This document shows positions 54,861 to 64,000 of a stretch of DNA of 64,000 nt, piece after piece. This DNA is from Ampullaceana balthica (Eukaryota > Mollusca > Gastropoda > Lymnaeidae): NCBI GenBank assembly GCA_944989445.1, contig CALYLW010001003.1:62001-126000 (forward strand), given 5' to 3'. The first letter of the stretch is position 1. Every line of letters begins with the position of its first letter. The notes beneath the pieces are model-generated. The model saw nothing but the letters and a program-made list of their open reading frames with translations. It ran no database searches and had not been told where the DNA came from. The position numbers were made by a program, and so were the translations under genes.

Positions 54861-55694
54861 GATGGAAGCATTGTTCAACTAATTAAACAAATGATATTCT
54901 AAAAAAAAATATTTAAAAAAAAATTAATTAAAATTTGCTGCGCTGTAATTCTTAACTGCTGATCGGTGTCGGTCGAAAACCTTTGCAGCTGTGCAGCTGC
55001 GCAGCTTAAAGGGAACATTGGTGCAAAGTTGTACAGCATCCATTTTTAAATATATTTTTTTACTAAATTTGATGTGCAGTAACTATGAACTGCTGCGCGG
55101 CATTAGATACATGTGTGGCCGCGCAGTGGTGCAGCCGCGCAGCCACTCAGCTAAATTGAACATTGGATGGATGTTAGGCCTATTTCCTACTATACCTAAA
55201 AGTTTGAGCTCATTCTGACCACTAGTTTGCATGATACTAGCAATTTCCTAACCCATGTACATATTCTTTATTTTTGCTGGGGAGGGCAGGTATAGGGGCA
55301 AAATTTGTTGCGCAGTAATTCTAAACTGCTACGCAGTGTGGGTCAAAAACCTGCATGGCTGCACAGCTTAAAGGGAACATTGGTGCAAAGTTGTACAGCA
55401 TCCATTTTAAAATATTTTTATAACTAAATTTGATGTGCAGTAACTATAAACAGCTGCATGGCGTTAGATACATGCGTGGCCGCGTAGCCGCGCAGCATCT
55501 CAGCTAAATTGAACATTGTATGGAAGGTAGGCATATTTCCTACTATACCTAAAAGTTTAAGCTCATTCTGACCACTGGTTTGCATGATACTAGACATTTC
55601 CTAACCCATGTACATTTTCTTTATTTTTGCTGGGAAGGCCAGGTATAGGGGAAAATTAGCTTGGGGAGCTAGGACCTGGTAGGGTTAACAAAGC

Positions 55695-57690
55695 CAACGA
55701 GATCCAAGGTTATACAGACAGGTGTGACTACAAAACTTCTCTTATGCCTTGAAAGAAGTGTATGGCCTCACGCCCTCAGGATCAAACCACCTACTCAGCA
55801 CAGACGGTAACACTCTCATCACAGACAAAGAGAAGATCTTGGAGAGGTGTGTCAAACATTTCGATTTCATCCTAAATTGCCCTTTGACAATAAACGACAA
55901 AGCCATCAAACGTCTCCCCCAAGTGCCCACAAAAAAAGCACTGGATGACTCCCCAACCTTGCTCAAGACCCAAAAAGCAATTTATCTTCTCTCCAGTGGC
56001 AAAGCGCCTGGTTCTGACGCCATACCAGCTGAGGTCTACAATGAGGGGGAACAGCCCTGACTGAAAGGCTCTACCAGCTGTTTCTCTTGATATGGCAGCA
56101 AGAGACAATCCCGCAGGACTTCAAAGATCATACATCTATATAAGCAAAAGGGAAGTAGACAGGCTTGTGACAACCACAGAGGCATATCCCTGCTTTCTAT
56201 TGCAAGAAAGATCCTTGCCAGAATCCTGCTCAACCGTCTCACAGTCCACCTTGACCAAGGATTCCTGCCTGAAAGTCAGTGTGAATTCCGAAAAGAGCGA
56301 GGAACCATCGTCATGGTGTTCACTGCCAAAGAAATATCAGGAGCAGAACTTCGACCTGTTCTCCACCTATGTCGACCTGACCAAAGCTTTGGCAGAGAGG
56401 GTCTGTGGAAGATCATGGCCAAGAAATTCATCGTCATGGTGCAACAATTCCACGAGGGCATGCAGGCCAGAGTCCAGGACGGCGGAGAGTCTTCTGATCC
56501 TTTCCCAGTCACAAACGGGGTCAAGCAGGGCTGCGTCCTGGCACCAACACTGTTTAGCCTCATGTTTTCCGCCATGCTGACAGAGGCCTTCAAAGACCAG
56601 GATGTTGGTGTCAACCTGAGGTACCGCACAGATGGCAAACTGTTCAACCTTCGAAGGCTCCAGTCAAAAACCAAGGTTATGACAGACATCATCAGAGACC
56701 TGATGTTTGCTGATGACTGTGCCCTCAACGCTGTCTCAGAAGCCGACATGCAACGCAGCGTAAACCTGTTCTCCAGTGCCTGCACAAACTTTGGTATGAC
56801 AATCAACACTAAGAAGACTGAGGTCCTCCATCAGCCCGCACCTGGAAGGCCCTACGTTGAGCCCAACATCACTGTCAATGGCCAGAGACTCAACACAGTG
56901 CACCGGTTCACATACCTAGGCAGCACACTGTCTCAAAATGTCACCATCGATGACGAAGTGAACGTCAGAATTGTCAGAGCCAGCTCCACTTTTGGCAGGT
57001 TGTACCCAAATGTCTGGAACAGAAGAGGCATTACCATCCAGACCAAGCTGAAAGTGTACCCACACTGCTACATGCTTGTGAAACTTGGACTGTAATCAGC
57101 GTCATGATAGAAAGCTTAACCCCTTTCATACAACAAGCCTCAGGAAGATCCTCTGCATAAAGTGGCAGGACAAAATTCCAGACACAGTGGTACTGACCAA
57201 GGCAGCTCTCCCCAGCATTTTCACTCTCCTGATGCAGTCCCAGCTTTGCAGGGCAGTGCACTAGTCCAAAAGCCAGACGAGAGGCTGCCAAAGAGAATCT
57301 TCTATGGCGAGCTCCAGCATGGCCAGCGGTCCCATGGTGGGTTAAGAAACGCGAATTCCACAGTGGTACTGACCAAGGCAGGAAAGACTGAAACCTTCAC
57401 TGAAAGCGTTTGCCATCAACCCAGACACGTGGAAACGAGCTGCAATGGACCGATCCACCTGGCGCTCTTCCATCCACGAAGGTGCCAAATCATGCGAGGC
57501 AAACTGGATCACCACCGCAGAAAAGAAGAGGCAAGCCTGAAAGGCCCATGCTGTCATACCTCCTGGAGATGTCCCACTCGTCCCTTGTCCCTTCTGTTCC
57601 CGAACCTTCCGTGCAAGGATCGGCCTCATCAGCCATCTGCGCACGCACAGACAGAGCCAGTCCCAGAAACCCTCTAGACTAGAGTTGTCC
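55695..57690 (+). pseudogene. LINE RT fragment with C-terminal C2H2 motif
   Basis: With several frameshifts it reads LKEVYGLTPSGSNHLLSTDG, LLSSGKAPGSDAIPAEVYNE, NHRGISLLSIARKILARILL, GVKQGCVLAPTLFSLMFSAM (motif B), DLMFADDCALNAVS (motif C), HRFTYLGSTLSQNV, and finally VPCPFCSRTFRARIGLISHL followed by RTH. That end is a C2H2 finger at the C-terminus. Motif A is damaged near 56370. It is related to, but distinct from, the LINE at 16.2 kb. It begins a few bases after the piggyBac TTAA. Confidence 0.85.
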
Positions 57691-57915
57691 TCGCCAAATC
57701 GACGGATGAACAAACAGTATAAATATTCTTTTAATAAATAATAGAAGGATGTTTAATTATAATATGAGATGTCTACTAAAAATAATAAAATAGCTATTTT
57801 AAGTAAGCTGAAGAAAAATAGGAACAAGAATGCAAACACAAACTAAATTTTTAAGGTATAAATTATATCATTCTATTCAAATTGTAGGAGATTTTTATGG
57901 AGTTAAAGTTCCTAC

Positions 57916-58057
57916 CTTCCTTTGACATTCCCATAACTACACATTTCTGTAGTCGACAATACTGGCACCGGTTTCTGGTCACTTTGTTTACCACACAATT
58001 CTTCTCTTTGTGACATGTGTACTGCATGTTCTTCTGGACACTTCGACGGAAAAATCC
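57916..58057 (-). CDS. RAR-like receptor, second zinc finger exon
   Basis: The acceptor attgtctcag precedes [47 protein letters not shown]; the donor is GTAGGA, exit phase 1. This is the second C4 zinc finger (Cys at YTC, NC, RC, YC) and the GMSKE link to the hinge. The sequence is closest to RARs ([32 protein letters not shown]). Within the DNA-binding domain it mediates dimer contacts on DNA, normally with RXR. Confidence 0.96.
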
Positions 58058-58126
58058 CTGAGACAATATAAAAGAACAAAATTAATAATTCTACATTACA
58101 CTGTTGAAAAGAGTGAAATTATTTGA

Positions 58127-58450
58127 AATTATAATACTGAAAGTTTAACCAACTAGAAAGTATTTGATATTACCATACTGAAAGTTTGACCAGCTAGAAA
58201 TTATTTGATATTATCATACTGAAATTATTTGATATTATCATACTGAAATTATTTGATATTATCATACTGAAATTATTTGATATTATCATACTGAAAGTTT
58301 GACCAACTAGAAATTATTTGATATTATTCTACTGAAATTATTTGATATTATCATACTGAAATTAATTGATATTACCATACTGAAAGTTTGACCAACCAGA
58401 AAATATTTGGAATTATCATACTGAAGTTTGACCAACTAGAAAATACTGTT
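58127..58450. repeat. Intronic ~24/41-bp minisatellite
   Basis: Repeats of gaaattatttgatattatca tact alternate with a longer form that includes agtttgaccaactaga, about ten units, in the short intron between the two zinc-finger exons. Confidence 0.9.
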
Positions 58451-58537
58451 AAAAACTCACAATTCCCCTGTCATCAAATAACAGCCCACTATTTTTAATT
58501 GATCCCCTGTCTTCACTGATCCCTCCACCTGTCTTAC

Positions 58538-58710
58538 CTTGCAACCCTCACATGAGCTAACACCATAGTGATATCCAGAACTTTTATCATTGCACACAAC
58601 ACAAGGTTTGTAGATACGGGGAGGGGGAGGAGGCGACATGTTGGGTTCTGATGTAAGCATGGAGTTGCCATGGATGGTCCCATACATATTGTTGTGGTCA
58701 TAAATAGTCC
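58538..58710 (-). CDS. RAR-like receptor, A/B end and first zinc finger exon
   Basis: The acceptor ttattccag precedes GG, which completes Gly; the donor is GTAAGA after AAG. It reads [57 protein letters not shown]. This is the first C4 finger with the P-box CEGCK+G (the G is in the next exon), the RAR/TR/VDR-type P-box that recognises AGGTCA half-sites. The splice site after EGCK is the one conserved in RAR genes. Confidence 0.96.
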
Positions 58711-60481
58711 CTGGAATAATCAATCATCAGAATATTATGTCAAAGAGATAAATTGTCGAGTTTGTTGGGAAGAAATGTTTTGGGCTTCTTAAAAAGATTG
58801 TTTCACCAAGAGTATTCTGAAGGTCAAACGGTCCAAAATATTCAGTTGTGGTGAAAAGCATGTGAGAAAGTGTATGATACCAATATGCTACAAGTCACAT
58901 CTGCTGTGAAAGTAAATTACTACAGGTCTGATTCAGACACTAGTGAGATGCTTTCTGGAATATTTAAATAATTATATTATTTGTAATACTCAATCTATTC
59001 TGAAATGTTACATTGCTAGTCTAAAGTACATATATTTTACTGTTGCTATTTTTAATTAAAATAACACTTGAAATTAATTGTGAAAATTTATAGCACTAGC
59101 TTCCATGGGGTATTTTTTAAAAAATATAATTATTCCTATGGGGTTAATGAAGATATTTATGACCTGACATTTGCTGATTTCTCACAAAATAAAGAGCTTT
59201 TGTCAAAAGATGCAATGCTAATCTGGTTGGTACTGATACATTAAAAGATTTTTAAAAATACAACTGCTTTAGTAATTTTTCAAACCGAATTTAAATATAA
59301 ACAATTTTTAAAAGAATGTTTGCTGTCAGTTTCTTTTTAAAATTTATTTCTTAATATGATATTTATGTAAACATATATCCATTACCACAAATCAATCAAA
59401 GAATCTAATGTATAATTTCATCTCCTAATATTCCTTCAATTCATCATGGAACAAATGATGCTTTTGACTTTTATTTTTGTTTAATCTCGATACTTCTAAT
59501 CAATGGGTAAATTGAGTTAAAGTTTTTATATCATTTTTTTTTGTTTCCCTGTCATTGGCTTAAGGCCACTTAGCATGTGGATGTGGTGGCTTAAGGCCAC
59601 TTAGCATGTGGATGTGTTGGTCAGTGGTCAGTAGGAGGCATGCCACCAGATAACAGGCCATAATTAGGATGGTTAAAGAGGTGTGCTAAATTGTAATTCG
59701 GTCACATAATAAACCTCATACAACAGGTAGCAATCACTGAGCAACCAACAGCATAAAACATCTCCCTTTCCCCATGTATTTGTCAATGAAACCACATAAA
59801 TTAGTCAAATTAAACTTGTTCTTTGATATGCCTTGAAAAAAGGATTTCAACTTGGGATAATCCACTACAAAGACCAATCCATAGTTGAAAATATATTCTT
59901 GAGTTTATTACCTAAATTTTGATTTCTACACATGTTCTTTTCTAACACTGCAACCACAACTAGTTTAACAAGTAGGCCATGCAATCTCCTGGAATTAAAC
60001 TTATCATTGCAAGTAAATAATAAATACGCAGAGCCAATGAAATCCGGGATTAAGAAAAATAAATAAACTTCCAGGTCTATTTGATAAAAACTAAATTGTT
60101 AGCTGAGAATTTAAATATTGCACAACTTTTTCCTATAATTTCCAGTCAATGATATATAAGAGTTCTTAGCAGACGCCATATATAAATTTGAGAAAGTTTT
60201 CTTTTCTTGTGCACTTGACATTACAGACCAGCATTCTCCTTCACATCCTACCATAGCATAAACACACTGCCTAACATACAGTTGTAGCTATCATACATTC
60301 AGCCACATAACTATAACAGTTAATACACTGCTGGTTTATGATGAATGATAGTATTAATATTCATATGACACTATTGACTTTTGAAGGCAATCAAAAAAGA
60401 TATATTATGAGTGAAATAGATTATATGCATGGATGTCAAGTTTTAACATATGATCAAATTATGAAGAAAAGATATATCGCT

Positions 60482-60566
60482 CTTCACAGTTATCAAACAA
60501 GCTATAATACTTTCCAGTTATCAAACAAGCTATAATACTCCTCAGTTATCAAACAAGCTATATAAC
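60482..60566. repeat. 28-bp minisatellite, three units
   Basis: Units of cagttatcaaacaagctata followed by atactc. Confidence 0.9.
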
Positions 60567-61031
60567 TCAGAACAGTAATTTTCATGCTTAATTAAAAGAG
60601 ATAATAACTAAAATGTACTTTACTACACATTCTAATGACAGTGAAGGACTTCAATGTGCAGACATAATCTAGTAAATGTCTCAGACATAGTCCCCTGAAT
60701 GTCTCACTAAAAATTCCAGAAATAGTCTGTTAAATATTTAACTTACACATTCAGATATAGATTGTCACATATTTCACTAGCAGTTATAAACACCCAACAT
60801 GCAGTCTATCTGAGTCTAGCAATGGTAAAACTTATTTGACACCTCACTGACTGTAGAGAAAGAGTTAGCTGGAAGTTAGGTTTGTGGTCTTTAAATGAAT
60901 TAATCCTCCCCACCCCCATTACCACATGCCAATATATAAACATTAGATGTTAGGAATTAATTAGTGTATAATGCTTTTAGTGATTCTCAAGATGTAAACT
61001 AATGCCCATCAAAAATGAGTAACAGTTGTGA

Positions 61032-61278
61032 AGTAGATGACCATCAAATTCTAGTGTGAAGTAGATGACCATCACATTCTAGTGTGAAGTAGATGACCAT
61101 CACATTCTAGTGTGAAGTAGATGACCATCACATTCTAGTGTGAAGTAGATGATCATCACATTCTAGTGTGAAGTAGATGACCATCACATTCTAGTGTGCA
61201 GTAGATGACCATCACATTCTAGTGTGAAGTACATGACCATCACATTCTAGTTTGAAGTAGATGACCATCACATTCTAG
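61032..61278. repeat. 28-bp minisatellite, about nine units
   Basis: Units of gtgtgaagtagatgaccatc followed by acattcta. Confidence 0.95.
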
Positions 61279-61512
61279 TTAAGTTAAGTTCAAAGTATCA
61301 AGTTAAGTTCAAATTGTCAAGTTAAGTTCAAAATGTAAAGTTAAGTTCCAAATGTCAAGTTAAGTTCGAAGTGTCATGTTAAGTTCATAATGTCAAGATA
61401 AGTTTAAAATGTCAAGTTAAGTTCACTGTGTCAAGTTAAGTTCAAAGTGTCCAATTAAGATCAAAATGTAAAGTTAACTTCAAAATGTCAAGTTAAGATC
61501 ACAGTGTCAAGC
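61279..61512. repeat. ~19-bp minisatellite, about 12 units
   Basis: Units of aagttaagttcaaaatgtc with substitutions, abutting the 28-bp array. Confidence 0.9.
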
Positions 61513-62111
61513 AAAGTCTGCCACAGTTTGAATTAGTTGAGCTTGTCTTTTTTTAACTGTCATTGGTCAGTGGCAGCTGCATGTGATAATTTCTCCAGAA
61601 GCTTAATCAGGCAACCAAGAAAACTTGCAATATTTTATTGGACTCTCTTTTCTAGCATTCGGTATACAATATTTTCAATAAAAAAAACTGTGTGACAGGC
61701 ATTCTCAACTTAAAAAAATTATATTTCATGTTGTCTTAATTATATGTTTGAGATTCACTCTGTAACCTCTTTTTCTTTACATCATAAATAACATGGAATT
61801 AATTTGTAAACATTGAGACAACAATTCTTGTGCAAATATTATACTATGCAAGAAATGGGTTTGACAAGATTTAATTGGAAAAAAGTGGAGTGGATTAGAT
61901 TTACAATGGAAATGTAATTTAATTAAATACTTCATGTCGATAAGCTGACAAAAGAGTTTGGAACTCATGATGACTTCAAAGATGAGCTTTAATTGATCTA
62001 CTACATCATGTTTAAAATGAGCACACAAATGTAACGGGGCCAGGACCACATAAAGCAATGAATTTTGGAATTTACTCAGCTAGTCAAGATGTGCACGAGG
62101 CGACTACACAA

Positions 62112-62290
62112 GCAAACTATTGACATGAACTCATACACAAGCTATTGACTTAGACTCTTACACACGCTATTGACTTAGACCCCTAAACAAGCTATTGACT
62201 TAGACTCCTACACAAGCTGTTGACTTAGACTCCTACACAAGCTGTTGACTTAGATTCCTACAAAAACTATTGACAAAGGCTCCTATACAA
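62112..62290. repeat. 26-bp minisatellite, about seven units
   Basis: Units of ctattgacttagactcctac followed by acaag. Confidence 0.9.
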
Positions 62291-63094
62291 ACAAGCTAAA
62301 AAGAAAGATAATCCCTAGAGGCTGCTATTCAGACAAATTAATATTTTATTTAGTTTCCAAAGAAAAGAAATATTCTCCACTGAGGACTTTGTAAAAATAG
62401 CAAACAATGTACAAAGTCTCATCTCCATGCGGTAGTATTAAAATCCAGGCAGATTTACCAGTAAGAAATTTAGCTATTATCTAAGAGAGCAAAGGAAAAA
62501 TAGGGCAATACATCATACTCTTTTCCTCTTATAATCAGCAGGTTTCTAACAAATTTATGTCATTGAATTACTATTGAAAAACTATCAAAATAATAAAAAC
62601 TGCATTCAGGTGATTAAAATCAAAAGAAAAATAACATTTTGTTATAAGGGACAATGCATGCACAGCAACTAAGTGGACAACTTAAACAATGGAAATTCCT
62701 GATGGTAAAAAGTGCAGAGTTGTCAGAAATGTTATTTAAGGGAAAAAACTCTAAACAACTACTAAATGTTTATAATTTTATTTTCTGAGTCTGTAAATGT
62801 TAATTAAAACAACAGAAATTATTGAGACCCTAAGAAAAAAATCCTCCTTTTTCTCATCTGGCATTCAGGCAAGGAATATGTTGCCTGAACAAACCAGGAA
62901 AAACATACTAACAACATTCATACTCTAAAAAGATGTAAGGCTAGAAATCAACCAAGGATAAGCATATGATACATTAATCTTATGTATAGGATAATAATGT
63001 ATAACATTTGTATATGAACATAAAAGTGTTACAGTAAATGTAGTTGCATGTGATTTTATTCTGTGCAGTGTTAACAATGGAAGCCATCACTGAC

Positions 63095-63214
63095 CTCCCT
63101 CTTTGTTCATGGACTGCATGACTCCAATTTTATCATAGAGGTTGTAATGTCCATAGGCCATGGTCACTTGGGGAAAGTTGCCATAGGAAGGTGCTCCAGG
63201 CAGCACTGTAACGC
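63095..63214 (-). CDS. RAR-like receptor, A/B domain exon
   Basis: The acceptor catctggctag and donor GTCAGT bound 120 bases. In the frame that joins the zinc-finger exon they read GVTVLPGAPSYGNFPQVTMA, YGHYNLYDKIGVMQSMNKEG. It is part of the N-terminal transactivation (A/B) region, which is poorly conserved, so the call rests on splice sites, phase match on the downstream side and position. The upstream exon with the start codon is outside the window. Confidence 0.7.
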
Positions 63215-63744
63215 CTAGCCAGATGAAAAAATTAAGTGAAAAGACTGAATTGAAATCTGCATATGCTACTTGTAGGAGATAAATTAAATCAGATTAACAC
63301 AAAGTCATTGATTCTCTTAGATGTCAAACATATATTTAAATATTTTAAACGATGAAGTAAGTTCTCAATAGTGTAGAGAATATATAACTGCCATGGTTTT
63401 AAAATATTAAAATACATAGTTTGCTAACCAATCTGAGATAATTTTATAGTTATGACTAATTAAAACTAATGAACCCAGAAATAGGCTAAAATTAATTACT
63501 CTGAAATGCCAACATCAAGATCTGTTGAATTTTTAAAATTATCCTAAAAGTAGAAGAGATAAATATAAACCCAAAATTGTTGAAGTTAAGGCCACATACA
63601 CAATTTTAAAATGGGGTGATTAAGGTTCAGCCAATCTTTGAAAATTTAAAGTCTGTCACAAGATTTTAACTTCTACATTAGAGTAAAAGATGAAAAGCAA
63701 AGTATACGCATGAACTGTCTATGAGATGTACAGCCAGCCACATG

Positions 63745-64000
63745 GCTAGGTGAGTGTGGGTGTGTGGTCAACACAGGTGACACCACTCACTGCATGTGTG
63801 GTCTGCAGAGATGACACCACTCAGTGGGTGTGTGGTCAACACAGGTGACACCACTCAGTGCATGTGTGGTCCGCAGAGATGACACCACTCAGTGGGTGTG
63901 TGGTCCTCACAGGTGACATCACTCAGTGGGTGCGAGGTGCGCAGAGATGACACAACTTAGTGGGTGTGTGGTCCTCACGGGCGACATCACTCAGTGGGTG
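63745..64000. repeat. ~36-bp minisatellite, about seven units, runs off the window
   Basis: Units alternate cactcagtgggtgtgtggtc aacacaggtgacac and cactcagtgcatgtgtggtc cgcagagatgacac. Confidence 0.95.

Larger units (their letters stand above)
53552..55684 (+). mobile_element. piggyBac-type element, copy 2
   Basis: It is flanked by TTAA (53548-53551 and 55685-55688) with ends CCCTACCAAGGCGAC and GGACCTGGTAGGG. Length is 2133 bp. It lies in the receptor intron between 57916 and 52504. Its 3' non-coding part contains a ~370-bp tandem duplication (about 54935-55305 and 55306-55684) that copy 1 does not have. Confidence 0.9.
58739..63094. other. Receptor intron
   Basis: About 4.4 kb of AT-rich intronic DNA. 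It contains a duplicated 31-bp segment (ggcttaaggccacttagcat) at 59556-59618 and several minisatellites, listed separately. No other gene was recognised. Confidence 0.6.

Noticed and set aside
56092..57713. Several 70-180-codon frames on both strands
   Set aside because: They are frameshift pieces or antisense shadows of the LINE RT fragment and are covered by that single pseudogene.

Overview
This window is eukaryotic nuclear DNA from a repeat-rich invertebrate genome. The genes are split by GT-AG introns and the background is AT-rich. The main gene is a nuclear receptor whose DNA-binding domain reads as a retinoic acid receptor (RAR). Its character, the Penelope/Helitron/hAT/piggyBac mix and the minisatellite load suggest a lophotrochozoan, most likely a gastropod mollusc. 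The species assignment is inference.

Layout. 1-5.3 kb: simple tandem repeats, a Penelope-like (GIY-YIG) remnant, and a decayed hAT/DUF4371-type transposase that appears to interrupt it. 5.4 kb: one short terminal exon of a trypsin-like protease homologue whose catalytic Ser position is Thr. 6-7.75 kb: minisatellites and a broken LINE. 7.75-25.6 kb: a nested array of head-to-tail Helitrons. Several 3' ends (hairpin plus CTAG) abut the 5' end of the next copy, and four copies keep the last codons of the Helitron helicase. A hAT element (9.95-12.28 kb), a 5'-truncated LINE with an open 688-codon RT frame (16.2-18.35 kb), an 860-bp ACAT microsatellite (20-20.85 kb), a LINE tail (21.8-22.1 kb) and a TIR element (23.73-25.37 kb) lie inside it. 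25.78 kb: a tRNA-like sequence. 26.18-28.15 kb: a complete Helitron in the opposite orientation, with A and T flanks. 28.3-31.2 kb: a 52-bp minisatellite interrupted by two near-identical ~0.55-kb spacers. 31.2-43.8 kb: AT-rich gene-poor DNA with a non-autonomous hAT element (35.76-36.64 kb, perfect 8-bp target duplication).

43.8-63.2 kb, minus strand: eight exons of the RAR-like gene. The 5' end lies beyond the window. All splice phases join in frame. The DNA-binding domain and most of the ligand-binding domain are conventional. The last exon lacks the usual RAR helix-12 sequence and instead encodes about 525 residues of low-complexity C-terminal extension, which includes a 27-bp coding minisatellite with a one-base indel. 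Introns hold two piggyBac copies with TTAA sites, LINE fragments of two families, and several minisatellites. Two opposed copies of one LINE flank a single ligand-binding-domain exon.

The host coding content is therefore one receptor gene plus one protease exon. Everything else recognised is mobile or tandem repeat DNA. The least ordinary items are the re-engineered RAR C-terminus and the tandem Helitron array with datable nested insertions.
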